Assembly: GCF_900114535.1 (NCBI RefSeq) | Contig: NZ_FOTK01000027.1 | Span: 23,227 to 87,226, forward strand | Length of the DNA: 64,000 nt | Direction: 5' to 3' | Source of the DNA: Methylobacterium pseudosasicola | Lineage (GTDB): Bacteria; Pseudomonadota; Alphaproteobacteria; Rhizobiales; Beijerinckiaceae | Part shown: positions 8,765 to 17,635 of the stretch, in pieces | Position numbering within the stretch: the first letter of the stretch is position 1 | How the letters are laid out: each line of letters opens with the position of its first letter | Notes under the pieces: generated by a model | Databases searched by the model: none | Seen by the model: only the letters and a program-made list of their open reading frames with translations | What the model was told of the DNA's origin: nothing | Made by a program: the position numbers and the translations under genes

Positions 8765-9747
8765 GCCTCGGCCTCGACCCGACCGGGCGTCGGAGCCCGG
8801 GGTCTGCCCCCGCCGTTCGAAGGCCGGCCCCGCGGCGCCCCGAGCCGCGGGGGTATCCCCCGGCGCGGCCAGCGCCGCGGCCGCGCCGCGCGTTCTGGGT
8901 GCTGTCCGACCTGCGCCTCGACCTGGATCCGGGCGTCGAGCTGCCGGAGCCGCCGGACGGCTACGACGCGGTGCTGGTGGCCGGCAACGTCGCCCCGGGC
9001 CTCACGGCCGCGCTCCGCGCCCTCCACGGCGCCCTCGGCGGGCGCCAGGGGGACCGGCCGGTCTTCTTCGTCCCGGGCCCGGTCGAGTACCGGTCCGACG
9101 TCCCGCTGGTCGAGGCGCTCGCGCGGGGCCGCGAGGTCGCCCCCGAGCTCGGCCTCGTCCTGCTCTCGGACGACGCCGTCCGGTTCGGGCCGCCCGGCGG
9201 CGACGGGACCGTCGCGATCGGGGCGACGCTCTGGACCGACTGGGCTCTCGGCGCCTCCAGCGAGGTGCCGAGCGCGCGCGTCATGGCCCGGACGGCCTGG
9301 AAGGAGGCGGGCCGGATCTTCCTGCGACGGGGACGGGCCCTCACGCCCCTGGACGCACTCGGGATGCACGCGCGCTCACGGGCCTACATCGAGGACGCCC
9401 TGACTAGCGTGGCCATCCGGTCGCTCGGGCTCCGCGGCGGCCCGAACGCCTGCGTCGACTGCGCCCTGCCGGGCGACGTCGCGGTGGTCCTGACCTGCCA
9501 TGCGCCCACCCCGCGCTCCCTGCCGGCCGACTGGGACGGCTGGGACGCCGACGGCTGGGTGCCGGCGTCCCTCGCGTCCGAGGCCGGCGCATCCATGGAG
9601 GCGTGGGGCGCGCCCAGGCTCTGGGCGCACGGCAACGTGCCCCGCGCCGCCGACCACGTGCTCGGCAAGACCAGGGTCGTCGCCAACCCCCGCGTGGGCG
9701 AGCGCGGTCGCGACACCTTCGACCCGGGCTTGGTCGTCTCCGTCTGA
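8761..9747 (+). CDS. metallophosphoesterase paralogue with lost active site (pseudoenzyme)
   Basis: A 328-residue protein from TTG 8761, overlapping the ATPase stop (ATTGA). It aligns by eye along its length with the intact enzyme at 6157: LSDL..., LWTDW versus LWTDY, THHAP versus TCHAP, HGHVH versus HGNVP, and DPGLVV versus DPGLVI. Nearly every metal ligand is replaced: SDLH is SDLR, GD is GN, GNHE is GPVE, the first His of HH is Cys, and GHVH is GNVP. The frame is long and undamaged, so it has been maintained without catalysis, perhaps as a structural or regulatory partner of the active copy or of the ATPase. The N-terminal 45 residues are Arg/Pro-rich and disordered, so a later start is possible. 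Confidence 0.82.
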   Translation: MSLGLDPTGRRSPGSAPAVRRPAPRRPEPRGYPPARPAPRPRRAFWVLSDLRLDLDPGVELPEPPDGYDAVLVAGNVAPGLTAALRALHGALGGRQGDRPVFFVPGPVEYRSDVPLVEALARGREVAPELGLVLLSDDAVRFGPPGGDGTVAIGATLWTDWALGASSEVPSARVMARTAWKEAGRIFLRRGRALTPLDALGMHARSRAYIEDALTSVAIRSLGLRGGPNACVDCALPGDVAVVLTCHAPTPRSLPADWDGWDADGWVPASLASEAGASMEAWGAPRLWAHGNVPRAADHVLGKTRVVANPRVGERGRDTFDPGLVVSV

Positions 9748-9818
9748 GCGGCCGTCCGAACGCCAGCGCCGCCCCGCCCGCGGCCAGCCCCCCCTGCTCC
9801 CAGAACGACGGAGATTGC

Positions 9819-10280
9819 ATGCGAACCCCCATCTCCCGCCGGGGCGCCCGCCCCGCGCGAGCCAGGCCGGCCCCGCGCGGTCGCGCGTGCCCGTTGCCGC
9901 TCTGGCGGACACTAGACCCGTCCGACATCACCGAGGAGGACGTGACGGCCCTGGCGCGCGCCGTCGCCGCGACCGCGATCCTGCACGAGCGGCGCTGGCC
10001 CGCGGCGCGGGCCGGCGATCCCGCGACCGCCGCGGCGGTCGCCATCGACCGGATCCACCGACACGAGCCGGAGGGCCCCGTCTTCGACGTCGTGATGGGC
10101 AACCTCGTCGTGATAGCCCGCCGACGCGGCGACCAGACGGCGCGCGTCGTGCTCGCCCATGCCCTGAGGTCCCTAGCCCGGCGGCACCCGCGCCGGCCCG
10201 ACCTGCGCCGGATCGCGGAACGCTGGGCGGGACCGTCGCGGACAGGCTCCCCGCGCATCCCGTCGAGGACGCGCCCGTGA
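9819..10280 (+). CDS. small helical protein of the phosphoesterase/AAA+ module
   Basis: A 153-residue protein from ATG 9819 (ACGGAG nearby), 71 bases after the pseudoenzyme on the same strand. The N-terminal 30 residues are very Arg/Pro-rich. The core (about 35-130) is predicted alpha-helical (ITEEDVTALARAVAATAIL). The tail is basic. No family was recognised. Its position suggests it belongs to the same transcription unit. Confidence 0.55.
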   Translation: MRTPISRRGARPARARPAPRGRACPLPLWRTLDPSDITEEDVTALARAVAATAILHERRWPAARAGDPATAAAVAIDRIHRHEPEGPVFDVVMGNLVVIARRRGDQTARVVLAHALRSLARRHPRRPDLRRIAERWAGPSRTGSPRIPSRTRP

Positions 10281-10375
10281 CGCCGCACGGGCGGGACCCG
10301 AGCGGCCTCCATCGGAAAGGTCGGGAGAGAATTAGGGATACGGTCCTGCAGGTGCCAACGGGTGGGATGCGAGGC

Positions 10376-10660
10376 CTAGCCGGGCGGATCGCGACCCAGG
10401 AACTCGACCAGGGCGGCCACCCGCTCGGCCGACGCCCGGCACAGCAGCGTCGTGGACCGGCGTTCCTGCGTCACGAGCCCCGACTGGACGAGCTGCCGCA
10501 GGTGGTTGGAGAGGGTCGACTTCGCGTCGATCCCAAGGCGCTCCTGAAGGGTGCCGACGGACAGGCCGGCATCGCCGGCGCGCCTGAGCTCGATCAGGAT
10601 CCGCAGGCGCGTCGGGCTACCCAGGGCTTCCAAGATGCTTGCGGCGACACCTACGTCCAT
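10376..10660 (-). CDS. ArsR-family transcriptional regulator
   Basis: A 94-residue winged-helix regulator. It has the ArsR pattern: LGSPTRLRILIELRRAG near the N-terminus, then a recognition helix LSNHLRQLVQSGLV and a beta-wing TQERRSTTLLCRAS. No CxC metal site is seen in helix 3, so it may not sense arsenic or cadmium. Transcription runs away from the gene at 11087. No obvious target gene is adjacent, so it is an orphan regulator or acts on its own promoter. Confidence 0.8.
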   Translation of the reverse strand: MDVGVAASILEALGSPTRLRILIELRRAGDAGLSVGTLQERLGIDAKSTLSNHLRQLVQSGLVTQERRSTTLLCRASAERVAALVEFLGRDPPG

Positions 10661-11086
10661 CCGCCGGGTTCATCCGCAAGCGTCCGCGCTGTCAAGTCGC
10701 CGCGAGATCGGGGTCCTCGCCGCCGCCCCGCATCCTCAAGCCCTGATCTCCGGCGTCCCGGTGACGCAGCGCGCTTCGTTCCCGAGGATGGACGAGCCAT
10801 ACCGCCTAGGTTCGCGCAAGGTGCCTTGGACGAGGCTTGAAATTCCCGGCCGGGGTCCGGCCCCGCGCGCTGGCAGCGTCCGAATCGCGTAGGCTGCCCA
10901 CACGCGTTCCAGGCAGGGGCCTCGGCCCGCATGTCACCCAGCCCCGAAGCAACCGTCCGCAGGCCTACGAGGCGAGGCATGTCCGGATCCGCACCGTCGC
11001 CTGAGGCTCCGTGCGGATCCGGTCCGATGCGGTCATGACGAGCCGTGGCCCGAGCCAGGAGGCCGTAGGTTCGAAGGGGTACGACG
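10661..11086. other. intergenic stretch without recognised gene
   Basis: About 425 bases between the divergently transcribed ArsR and Cys-rich genes. Only motif-poor frames are present. It contains a GC-rich partial inverted repeat near 10850-10870 and an unoccupied CCTAGG palindrome at about 10805, the same six bases used as target by the IS481-family element downstream. Confidence 0.35.
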
Positions 11087-11398
11087 ATGCAGGCAATTCA
11101 CCTGTTGGACGAGACCGCGGGGCGGCGGATGCCTATGAAGCCGCCGCATGGCCAACAGTGCAATGGTTGCGGATATTGTTGTGCCACGAAAGTCTGCGGG
11201 TTGGCGCGTGAGCACATCGGCGCGATGGAAGCGCCCTGCCCGGCGCTCGAGTGCGAGGACGGTCGGTTCCTGTGCGGATTGATACGCCGTCCGGGCCATT
11301 ACATGGCGCTGCCGAATGACGCGGCCGATCCGATGCTGGGTCGCCTGTTCGCGCAGGCGCTGGGCGTGGGCCGGGGGTGCGACTCGAGCGATCCCTAA
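11087..11398 (+). CDS. small Cys-rich protein, YkgJ-like CxxCxxCC motif
   Basis: A 103-residue protein from ATG 11087, with AGGGG about 9 bases upstream. An internal ATG at 11129 also fits. The core motif CNGCGYCC, followed by further Cys residues (VCGL, PCPALEC, FLCGL), resembles the zinc/iron-chelating YkgJ/UPF0153 family, where clustered Cys bind a metal centre. The function of that family is poorly known. It stands alone between the ArsR gene and the IS element. Confidence 0.6.
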   Translation: MQAIHLLDETAGRRMPMKPPHGQQCNGCGYCCATKVCGLAREHIGAMEAPCPALECEDGRFLCGLIRRPGHYMALPNDAADPMLGRLFAQALGVGRGCDSSDP

Positions 11399-11538
11399 CG
11401 CCGATGCGCGGCACGCGCTTGGCTCCGGCGACGGCGCGTCGACGAACCTGGTCGCTTGTGCCGGGTCCGGGCCATCCGAGCCTCGGCGCATGGGAGAAGC
11501 CCTACTGTGCATCTTGCGAAGGTCGGCCCGATCACGGC

Positions 11539-12504
11539 CTAGGTGTATGGTCCCGGGATGTGGTGTGACGGGTCGAGCCTGAAGCGTTTGGGCTCTTTGG
11601 TCCAGACCTGAAGGACATGCTCGTAGGGCGTAAGGCCGCGCAGGGTCTTCAGCCGACGGGCATGGTTGTAGGCGTCGACGAACAGCTGCAGGTGCGCCCG
11701 GAGCTGTTCGTGGGTGTCGTAGTGATAGCGCTTGACCGTGGCGTCCTTGATGGTGCGGTTCATCCGCTCGACTTGACCGTTGGTCCAGGGATGGTTGGGC
11801 TTGGTCAGACGATGCTCGATGCCGTGCTCGTGGCAGACGCGGTCGAACATGTGTCGGCTGTAGAGAGCTGTCGGACCTGAGCGGTTGCGCGGGGCATGGC
11901 AGAACTGCACCCCGTTGTCGGTTAGCACGGTGTGGATCGTGTACGGCACGAACGCGACCAGCGCGCGGAGGAAGTCCGATGCCGTGTAGCGGTTGGCTTC
12001 AGCTTCCAGCTTGGCGAACGCCAACTTTGAGGTTCGGTCGATGGCGACGAACAGCTAGAGCTTGCCCTGTTCTGTCCTGACCTCGGCGATATCGATGTGC
12101 ACGTAGCCGATGGGGTAATCGGCAAAGCGCTTTGTCTTGGGCTTGTCGCCCTCCATCTCAGGCAGGCGGCTGATGCCGTGCCGCTCCAGGCAGCGGTGAA
12201 GCGACGAGCGGGTCAGGTGCGGGATCGTGGGCTGCAGGCCGTAGAGGCAGTCGTCCAGCGGCAGCAGAGTATGCCGGCGGAAGGCCACGATGATGGCCTC
12301 CTCTTCTGGGGTCAGAACCGTCGAACGGGGCTGCTTCGGCCCCATGGCGGCATCGCCTGTCGTCTGCCGAGTTCGCCACTTCTGGATCGTCGTCGGGCTG
12401 ACGCCGTAGCGCTTGGCCGCCCCTCTCACGCTCTCTTGACGTAGCTGTATTGCGCGACGGACCGCCTCCGTCGTGCGGGCGCTGCCGTGGAGAATTTGGC
12501 CCAT
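11539..12504 (-). pseudogene. IS481-family transposase with in-frame amber stop
   Basis: About 320 codons in one frame from 12504. An N-terminal helix-turn-helix region (GAAKRYGVSPTTIQKWR) precedes the DDE integrase core (YVHIDIAEVRTEQGKL, TDNGVQF, NHPWTNGQVERMNRTIK). The frame is broken by TAG at 12055-12057, where the family normally has Tyr (GKLYLFVAID), so a single base change explains the loss. The reading then continues without shift to the end. The final stop TAG (11539-11541) lies in the CCTAGG target duplication rather than in the element itself. Confidence 0.88.
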
Positions 12505-12560
12505 AGCGCATCTCTCGCTGCATGGTGGTCAACCGTACCACCACACCGCGGGATCAAACA
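11544..12560 (-). mobile_element. IS481-family insertion sequence
   Basis: An element of 1,017 bp. Terminal inverted repeats begin TGT at both ends (11544-11565 and the complement of 12539-12560) and match at about 18 of 22 bases. It is flanked on both sides by CCTAGG (11538-11543 and 12561-12566). A six-base NCTAGN target duplication is the known signature of IS481-group transposition. It carries one transposase gene, interrupted by a stop codon. Confidence 0.88.
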
Positions 12561-12815
12561 CCTAGGGAACTACGAACGGCTGTCGCAGGGCTGGGTCGAA
12601 GGCGATGATCCCGCTTGGATCGACGTCCCCGACGGTGGCCTCGCGGACGAGGGACGTCGCGCTTTCCTCCCCCCTTGCGTCGGGTGCGGATCCCAGGGCG
12701 GGAACTGACGGGCGTCGCGGGCCTGGGGACCGAGCCCCCCGGGCTCACCGCGACGCTCGCAGTCGGGTCGACCACTACGAGGGTCCTTCCGACGGGGTTG
12801 CGTGGCGCCCGGCCG

Positions 12816-13685
12816 TCAGGCCGCGGCCGCGATCTCGGCGGCGACGTCGCGGTAGCGACGCAGGGGCCGGCCCAGGAGCGAGGTCAGCCGCCCGAGGTCG
12901 CCGGCCTCCGGGACCATGCCGTCGGTCTGGAAGCGCTCGGCCATCATGCGCATGTCGTAGGCCATCCAACCCGGCATGAAGTTCCGGAGGTTCGCCTCGA
13001 ACTCGGCGGTGTCGTCGCCGCCGTAGGCGACCGGGCGTCCGAGAACCTCCGACCAGATGGCGGCCACGCCCCCGCCGGTCAGGGTGTCCGGACCGACGAC
13101 GTTGATCCGGTCGAGGGGAAGCGGCCGCTCGGCCCGTTCGTGGCGGATCAGCGTGACGGCCGCGATCTCGCCGACGTCGCGTCCGTCGGTCATGGCGAGC
13201 CCCTTGGCCCCGATGGGCATCGGGTAGACGCCGTGCCGCAGGACGATGTCCTTGATCGTCAATTCATTGCTCATGAAGTAGGCGGGCCGCAGGATGGTGG
13301 CCTCGAAGCCCATCCGCTCGATCATCCGCTCCACGCCGAACTTGCCCGCGAAGTGCGGGACGTTCACGTATAGGTCGCTGTGGATGACCGACAGGTAGAC
13401 GATCCGTTCGATCCCGGCCTCCCGGGCGACGTTGAGCGCGATCAACGCCTGGGTGAATTCGTCCGCCGCCACCGCGGTGAGTAGGAACAGGGTGGACGCG
13501 CCCGCGAACGCGCCGCGCAGGGATTCGACGTCGAGCATGTCGCCCCGGACTACGGCGACGCCCGCCGGGAGGCCGGCCTTGGCCGGATCCCGGACGAGGG
13601 CGCGCACGTCGGCGCCGCGCCGGACGAGATGGTCGACGACATGGCGGCCGATGGTGCCGGTGGCGCCTGTAACGAGGATGGTCAT
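12816..13685 (-). CDS. NmrA-like NAD(P)-binding protein
   Basis: A 289-residue atypical short-chain dehydrogenase or quinone-reductase-like protein. The N-terminal Rossmann motif is GATGTIG (residues 7-13). It is followed by ALVRDPAK at the dinucleotide-selecting turn and a conserved MLDVESL segment. The SDR catalytic Tyr-x3-Lys is not evident, as in NmrA-type sensors. It is read divergently from a LysR regulator 102 bases away, which is the usual arrangement of a regulator and its target. A redox-sensing or detoxifying role is likely; the substrate is unknown. Confidence 0.8.
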   Translation of the reverse strand: MTILVTGATGTIGRHVVDHLVRRGADVRALVRDPAKAGLPAGVAVVRGDMLDVESLRGAFAGASTLFLLTAVAADEFTQALIALNVAREAGIERIVYLSVIHSDLYVNVPHFAGKFGVERMIERMGFEATILRPAYFMSNELTIKDIVLRHGVYPMPIGAKGLAMTDGRDVGEIAAVTLIRHERAERPLPLDRINVVGPDTLTGGGVAAIWSEVLGRPVAYGGDDTAEFEANLRNFMPGWMAYDMRMMAERFQTDGMVPEAGDLGRLTSLLGRPLRRYRDVAAEIAAAA

Positions 13686-13787
13686 GCGATGTCTCCGGGT
13701 TGCCGTTGGTGGCAGGCCGGAAGTTGGCGATCCACGCCGGCGTCGAAAGCCGTTATGGTTGGACGGTCCGTCCCACCGGTGGAACGC

Positions 13788-14678
13788 ATGGATTTGCTTG
13801 CACTCGCCGATTTCAACCTCGTCGCCCGACACGGGGGCTTCGGACGCGCCGCGCGGGCGGCCGATCGACCGAAGGCGACGCTGTCGCGCCGGGTCGCGGA
13901 ACTGGAGGCCGCCCTCAACCTCCGCCTGTTCGAGCGGGGCGCGCGCATTCTTAAGCTCACCGAGGAAGGACGGGCCCTCCACGAGCGGACGGAGACGCTG
14001 CTGGCCGAACTCAACGAGACCGCGGCGGCCATCGCCTCGGGCGGCGCGAAGCCGCGCGGCCGGCTGCGGATCAGCGCGCCGCTTCTGTTCTCGCAGGTCG
14101 CCATGGGGAAGCTGGCGGCCGAGTTCGCGGCGAAGCACCCGGAGGTCCGGCTCGAGGTCACCACGGAGGACCGGGGCGTCGACATGGTCGAGGAGGGCTA
14201 CGACCTGGTGATCCGCGTCAATCCGCAGACCGACGAGAGCCTGGTCGGGCGCGTCTTCCTGCGGGATCGTCTGGTGGTCGTGTCGAGCCCGGGCCTGGAA
14301 CGGCCGGCGGCCGACCGGACCGTGCCCGCCGTGGAACGTGGTCCCGGCGGCGGCGATGCATGGCAGGTGAGAGCACCTGGCGGCGGATCACGCATCGCCT
14401 TCGAACCAATCCTCAGGCTGTCGTCGCTCATCATGGTCCGCGATGCGGTCCGGGCCGGCGTCGGGGCGGGATGCCTGCCGATCTCGCTCGTCAGCCACGA
14501 CCTGGCAGCGGGAACACTGGTTCACTGGGGCGACGTCGACGGCCCCGACATCGCGCTCTGGACGCTCTATCCCTCTCGCCGGCTTCTCAGCGCACGCGTG
14601 TCGGCGTTCCTTGGCCACCTGAAGCAAGCGTTTCCGAAAGGCACGCCGGACGAGCTGGCGGCCTATATGGGGGCATGA
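13788..14678 (+). CDS. LysR-family transcriptional regulator
   Basis: A 296-residue regulator from ATG 13788 (GGTGGAA upstream). The N-terminal winged helix (LADFNLVARHGGFGRAARA, then ATLSRRVAELE) is of the LysR subgroup that controls oxidoreductases. The effector domain runs from about residue 90. A stretch near residues 175-205 (rich in Gly, Pro and Arg) departs from the family and may be a local frame disturbance or divergence. It is divergent from the NmrA-like gene, its probable target. Confidence 0.82.
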   Translation: MDLLALADFNLVARHGGFGRAARAADRPKATLSRRVAELEAALNLRLFERGARILKLTEEGRALHERTETLLAELNETAAAIASGGAKPRGRLRISAPLLFSQVAMGKLAAEFAAKHPEVRLEVTTEDRGVDMVEEGYDLVIRVNPQTDESLVGRVFLRDRLVVVSSPGLERPAADRTVPAVERGPGGGDAWQVRAPGGGSRIAFEPILRLSSLIMVRDAVRAGVGAGCLPISLVSHDLAAGTLVHWGDVDGPDIALWTLYPSRRLLSARVSAFLGHLKQAFPKGTPDELAAYMGA

Positions 14679-14856
14679 GGTAGGGGTCGGCGTCCCGGGG
14701 CTGCGCACGCTCCCAAAGGAGCACGAGCGCCAGGTCATCGTTGCGGTGCACGGCCGTCAGCCGTTCGAGTATCTGCGCCTTGACCTCAGCTCCGCGTTCC
14801 CGACGGACAGTCTCCTGACGCTCGAGCGACCAGGATGAGACAGGCGCACTCTGCAC

Positions 14857-15801
14857 TTGGCGGCGGCATACGGCGACGCCTTGTTCGCGGGCTCCTACTA
14901 TTACGGCGCTACGGGCTTCTGCGCCTCCTTCCTTCATACGGCCCCGGCGGGCATCGCCGACGAAATGATCGGCCGCGTCAGGCTGTGCCATGGCAAGTCG
15001 CTTCGAATGGTGGGCGAACGCGCGAAGGCCATCGAGATCATGGAGGGAATCGACCCGTCGTTGCTCGATAGGTTCGACCAGGAATCGTTGCTGGTGAGCC
15101 TCAGCCTGGCGCATTCAGGCCACGATGACGGCAAGGCCACGGAGGTCGCCGAGAAGTTGCTGAGAGCGACGAAATCCGTCCCGTATAAAATCCAAGCGTG
15201 CTCCATCATCATCCAGGCGAAGCCAGCCACACCCGAACGGCGATCCAAGCTCATCGCCCTGGAACGGGAAGCGCGCAAGAAGAAATGCTGGGTCGTGGCC
15301 AACAACCTGGCACTCGCTCTTGCAAAGCAGAGCGACGACCTCGAACAGGCGAACCGCTATCTCGGAGCTGTCGTCGATACGGGGACGGAAACTGAGGACA
15401 TCTACAACGTCGTCAGGGCGACGGTCGAGTTACCCGAACGCAGCATCCGCGGCGGCAAGATATTTCATAACGACGATCATGCTCGAATCATTTCCGCATA
15501 TCAGTATTTACTCATGAGAATAATCCCCCATTTGTTTGATAACTGCCATGGATTGCTATGGAATAGTTTCATCCACCGCGGGGAAAATTTGAACCTGCTC
15601 GCGTTGTTCCGGCACAGTTCGTTCATCTGGCAAGTTAGAGGCGTGGCGCCTAAGGAGGATCAGTACATCTCCATGTTCCTGGAGATATTGGAGAACGAGG
15701 ACGCCGGCATACTCGACAGTCAGGATGGAGGTTATTTCTGGGCTCGGCTGCCCGGCCATGCGACATCTGTCGGAACGGCGAGGCTCCCGGTGGCGGGATG
15801 A
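14857..15801 (+). pseudogene. C-terminal fragment of an alpha-helical repeat protein
   Basis: A 314-residue open frame starting only at TTG 14857 without a ribosome-binding site. It is helical throughout with TPR-like spacing (AKAIEIMEGIDPSLL, NNLALALAKQSDDLEQANRYL). The same frame is also open upstream from at least 14680 (LPKEHERQVIVAVHGRQPF) and is separated only by TGA at 14836-14838, so this looks like the end of a larger, damaged gene. GC content and codon use drop sharply over 15440-15720 compared with neighbours, pointing to foreign origin. Such C-terminal helical arrays occur in STAND or NACHT-type and other defence proteins, but I cannot name the family. Confidence 0.45.
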
Positions 15802-16970
15802 GCCTCTCTCCGACGACGCGGTCGATACCGTCGCGATCGGCCGCCGGCACGGTTCGCCGTCGACGTTCCCGGGGCGGGCTCGGCGATGCGGCCGGCGCCG
15901 TGATCCGTTTCCCACCTCGCCGGGGAACGGATGTCCACCACGATGAAGGGCCGCGCCCATCGCGGGCAGGCAGCCCGAACGGCGACCGGGCGTCGAGCCG
16001 ACGTGCGCCTCGCCGAGTGGGGAACGGGATCGGCGCCTCACGGCCATGCGTGGGGCCGGTCGCTCGGATCGCAAGAGTCAGCATCGATCGCAAGCCGATG
16101 CGAAAGCGACGTGACGGGCGCTCAGGCAGCAGCCGACGGTCACTCGCGAAAGAATGCCGCCGAGACGGCACTTCCCCTGGCGGTGACGTCAGCTCCCACA
16201 TCGAACGGATGAGTTCGGATGCGGGGTGGGGCCCAACCTTTTCGCCGGATCGGGATGCCCCTTCGGTTTCGGACGTCGGCCTGCCCCGAAGCCGATCCGC
16301 GCCGCGGCTCCCATGCGGGCCAAGCCGTGGCCGGTCCGGCGCTCGGCGGGGACTCTCGGACGCGCCTACTCCCCTGGGGGGAAGGCTCACCGGCGTCGAA
16401 TCCGGCCCGAACGCGGACACCGACGGTCACGTACCGACCGAGATCGCAGATCGGGGTTACATCGTCAGGACGGGCCCGTAAATCCCGGATTCATCCCCGG
16501 CTCCATCCCGACAAGTCTCTGACTGGCATGATTTTTAAGGCGCGGCAGGAGCTTGGGCGAGTGCGGGGTTACGGTCCCCTCAGCTCCACCACTTATTTTT
16601 CGCTCCAGAAAAGTGAGTGGTGGCAACGCGTTACGAGACAGCTCCCTAAATTTTATCCCCAGGTCTCCCTATCCAAAGGGCGGACCTCGCCTCATGCCGA
16701 AGCACGCGGCACGAGTTCGTTCCTTCGTTCGGTTCCTTCGTCGACGTGCGGTCCCGGCATATTCCGCGATGCCCTCGACGCAGACAGGCCACCGAACGTC
16801 CCTGACGTCAGGCCCGCTGCCGGGTCCGCCATATCAACCAGACCAGCCCGGGGGGCGGTACCAACGAGATGTCGATTCGAGAGTTGGACCTACGCGCTTC
16901 GCCCGTGGAGCTGCGATGCGTCGGCCTCAGTTCTGCCAACGTGAAAAGGGGCGACGGAAGGAGCCGTGCG
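15802..16970. other. gene-poor stretch
   Basis: About 1.17 kb with only Arg/Ser/Pro-rich shadow frames on both strands. It includes an AT-richer patch (16520-16670) with the hairpin at 16586-16623, and a local run of TTCGTTCC-like repeats near 16715-16745. I see no gene. Confidence 0.4.
16586..16623. repeat. 16-bp hairpin
   Basis: The arms CCACCACTTATTTTTC (16586-16601) and 16608-16623 pair along 16 positions with two G-U wobbles and a 6-base loop. The outer eight pairs are perfect GC-rich pairs and the inner part is AT-rich. It could be a terminator on either strand or the remnant of a mobile-element end. There is no credible gene directly upstream. Confidence 0.55.
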
Positions 16971-17075
16971 ATGCACCCGCGGCGTCGTCTTCGGGTGACC
17001 GATCAGGGTGAGGAACTTCCGCCGCCCCGATCGTCCGCCGGCGCTGCACCGACGGCCGCTTCCCGAGGCGCATGA
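16971..17075 (+). CDS. possible small ORF with strong ribosome-binding site
   Basis: 34 codons from ATG 16971, preceded by GGAAGGAG seven bases upstream, the best Shine-Dalgarno sequence of this stretch. The product is basic, then Pro/Ser/Ala-rich (RRRLRVTDQGEELPPP). Its stop overlaps the next small ORF's start (ATGA at 17072). It may act as a leader peptide coupling translation of the following ORF, or be chance. Confidence 0.3.
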   Translation: MHPRRRLRVTDQGEELPPPRSSAGAAPTAASRGA

Positions 17076-17233
17076 CACGGCTGAAACGGCTGATCCATAT
17101 GGATCGCCAACGCTCGGTTCACAGTACCTTCTTTCCACCGCCCAGCAGTCTGGAAGACTGCCTCCGCAGGTTCTCCGAAGTATTCGACTTCCACGGCAAG
17201 ACCCGCAGCCTGACGTCTGGCCGCCGAACCTAG
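17072..17233 (+). CDS. possible small protein coupled to the ORF at 16971
   Basis: 53 codons from ATG 17072, with GAGG six bases upstream, overlapping the stop of the previous ORF. The composition is balanced, unlike the surrounding shadow frames (SSLEDCLRRFSEVFDFHGK). It has one Cys and a probable helix. It was not recognised. Confidence 0.35.
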   Translation: MTRLKRLIHMDRQRSVHSTFFPPPSSLEDCLRRFSEVFDFHGKTRSLTSGRRT

Positions 17234-17635
17234 CGTAACGGATGCAAAGCCCGTTCTTTCGACGCTTGGCCGCAAAATGGTCCCGCCTCGTACTTTCGAG
17301 AGGGATCGGAAGCGACGAAGTTACTCTGACCCATCCTCTGCGACATCGATCAGGGCGTGGTCGATGGCGGCATCGATATGGCGCTTCCTGGGCCTCTCGC
17401 CCCTCGTCTCCGCCAAAGCACCGTTCAAACCGCCGCGAACGCTACAGTTTCTTCGTGAGCCGATCTCTCATCCGCCTCCTGCTTGGGGCCGCGGGCCTGA
17501 TCCTACGAGGTGCGGAAGGAACAGCGCCTAGGGATGCCTTCGCCGGGGAGGGGCGACGCTGTACGGGACGACGGAACCTCATCCCCGATCTCGGCGTCGA
17601 ACGGCACTACGCGAAGGATTGGGGACGCTTGAACC

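Noticed and set aside
13788..14678. LysR gene as a frameshifted pseudogene because of the unusual Gly/Pro/Arg segment near residues 175-205
   Set aside because: The frame recovers typical LysR sequence on both sides without a stop, so local divergence is enough to explain it.
15650..16420. 256-codon minus-strand frame in the gene-poor stretch
   Set aside because: Arg/Pro/Ser-rich, no start signal, overlaps the helical fragment; composition as in non-coding frames.
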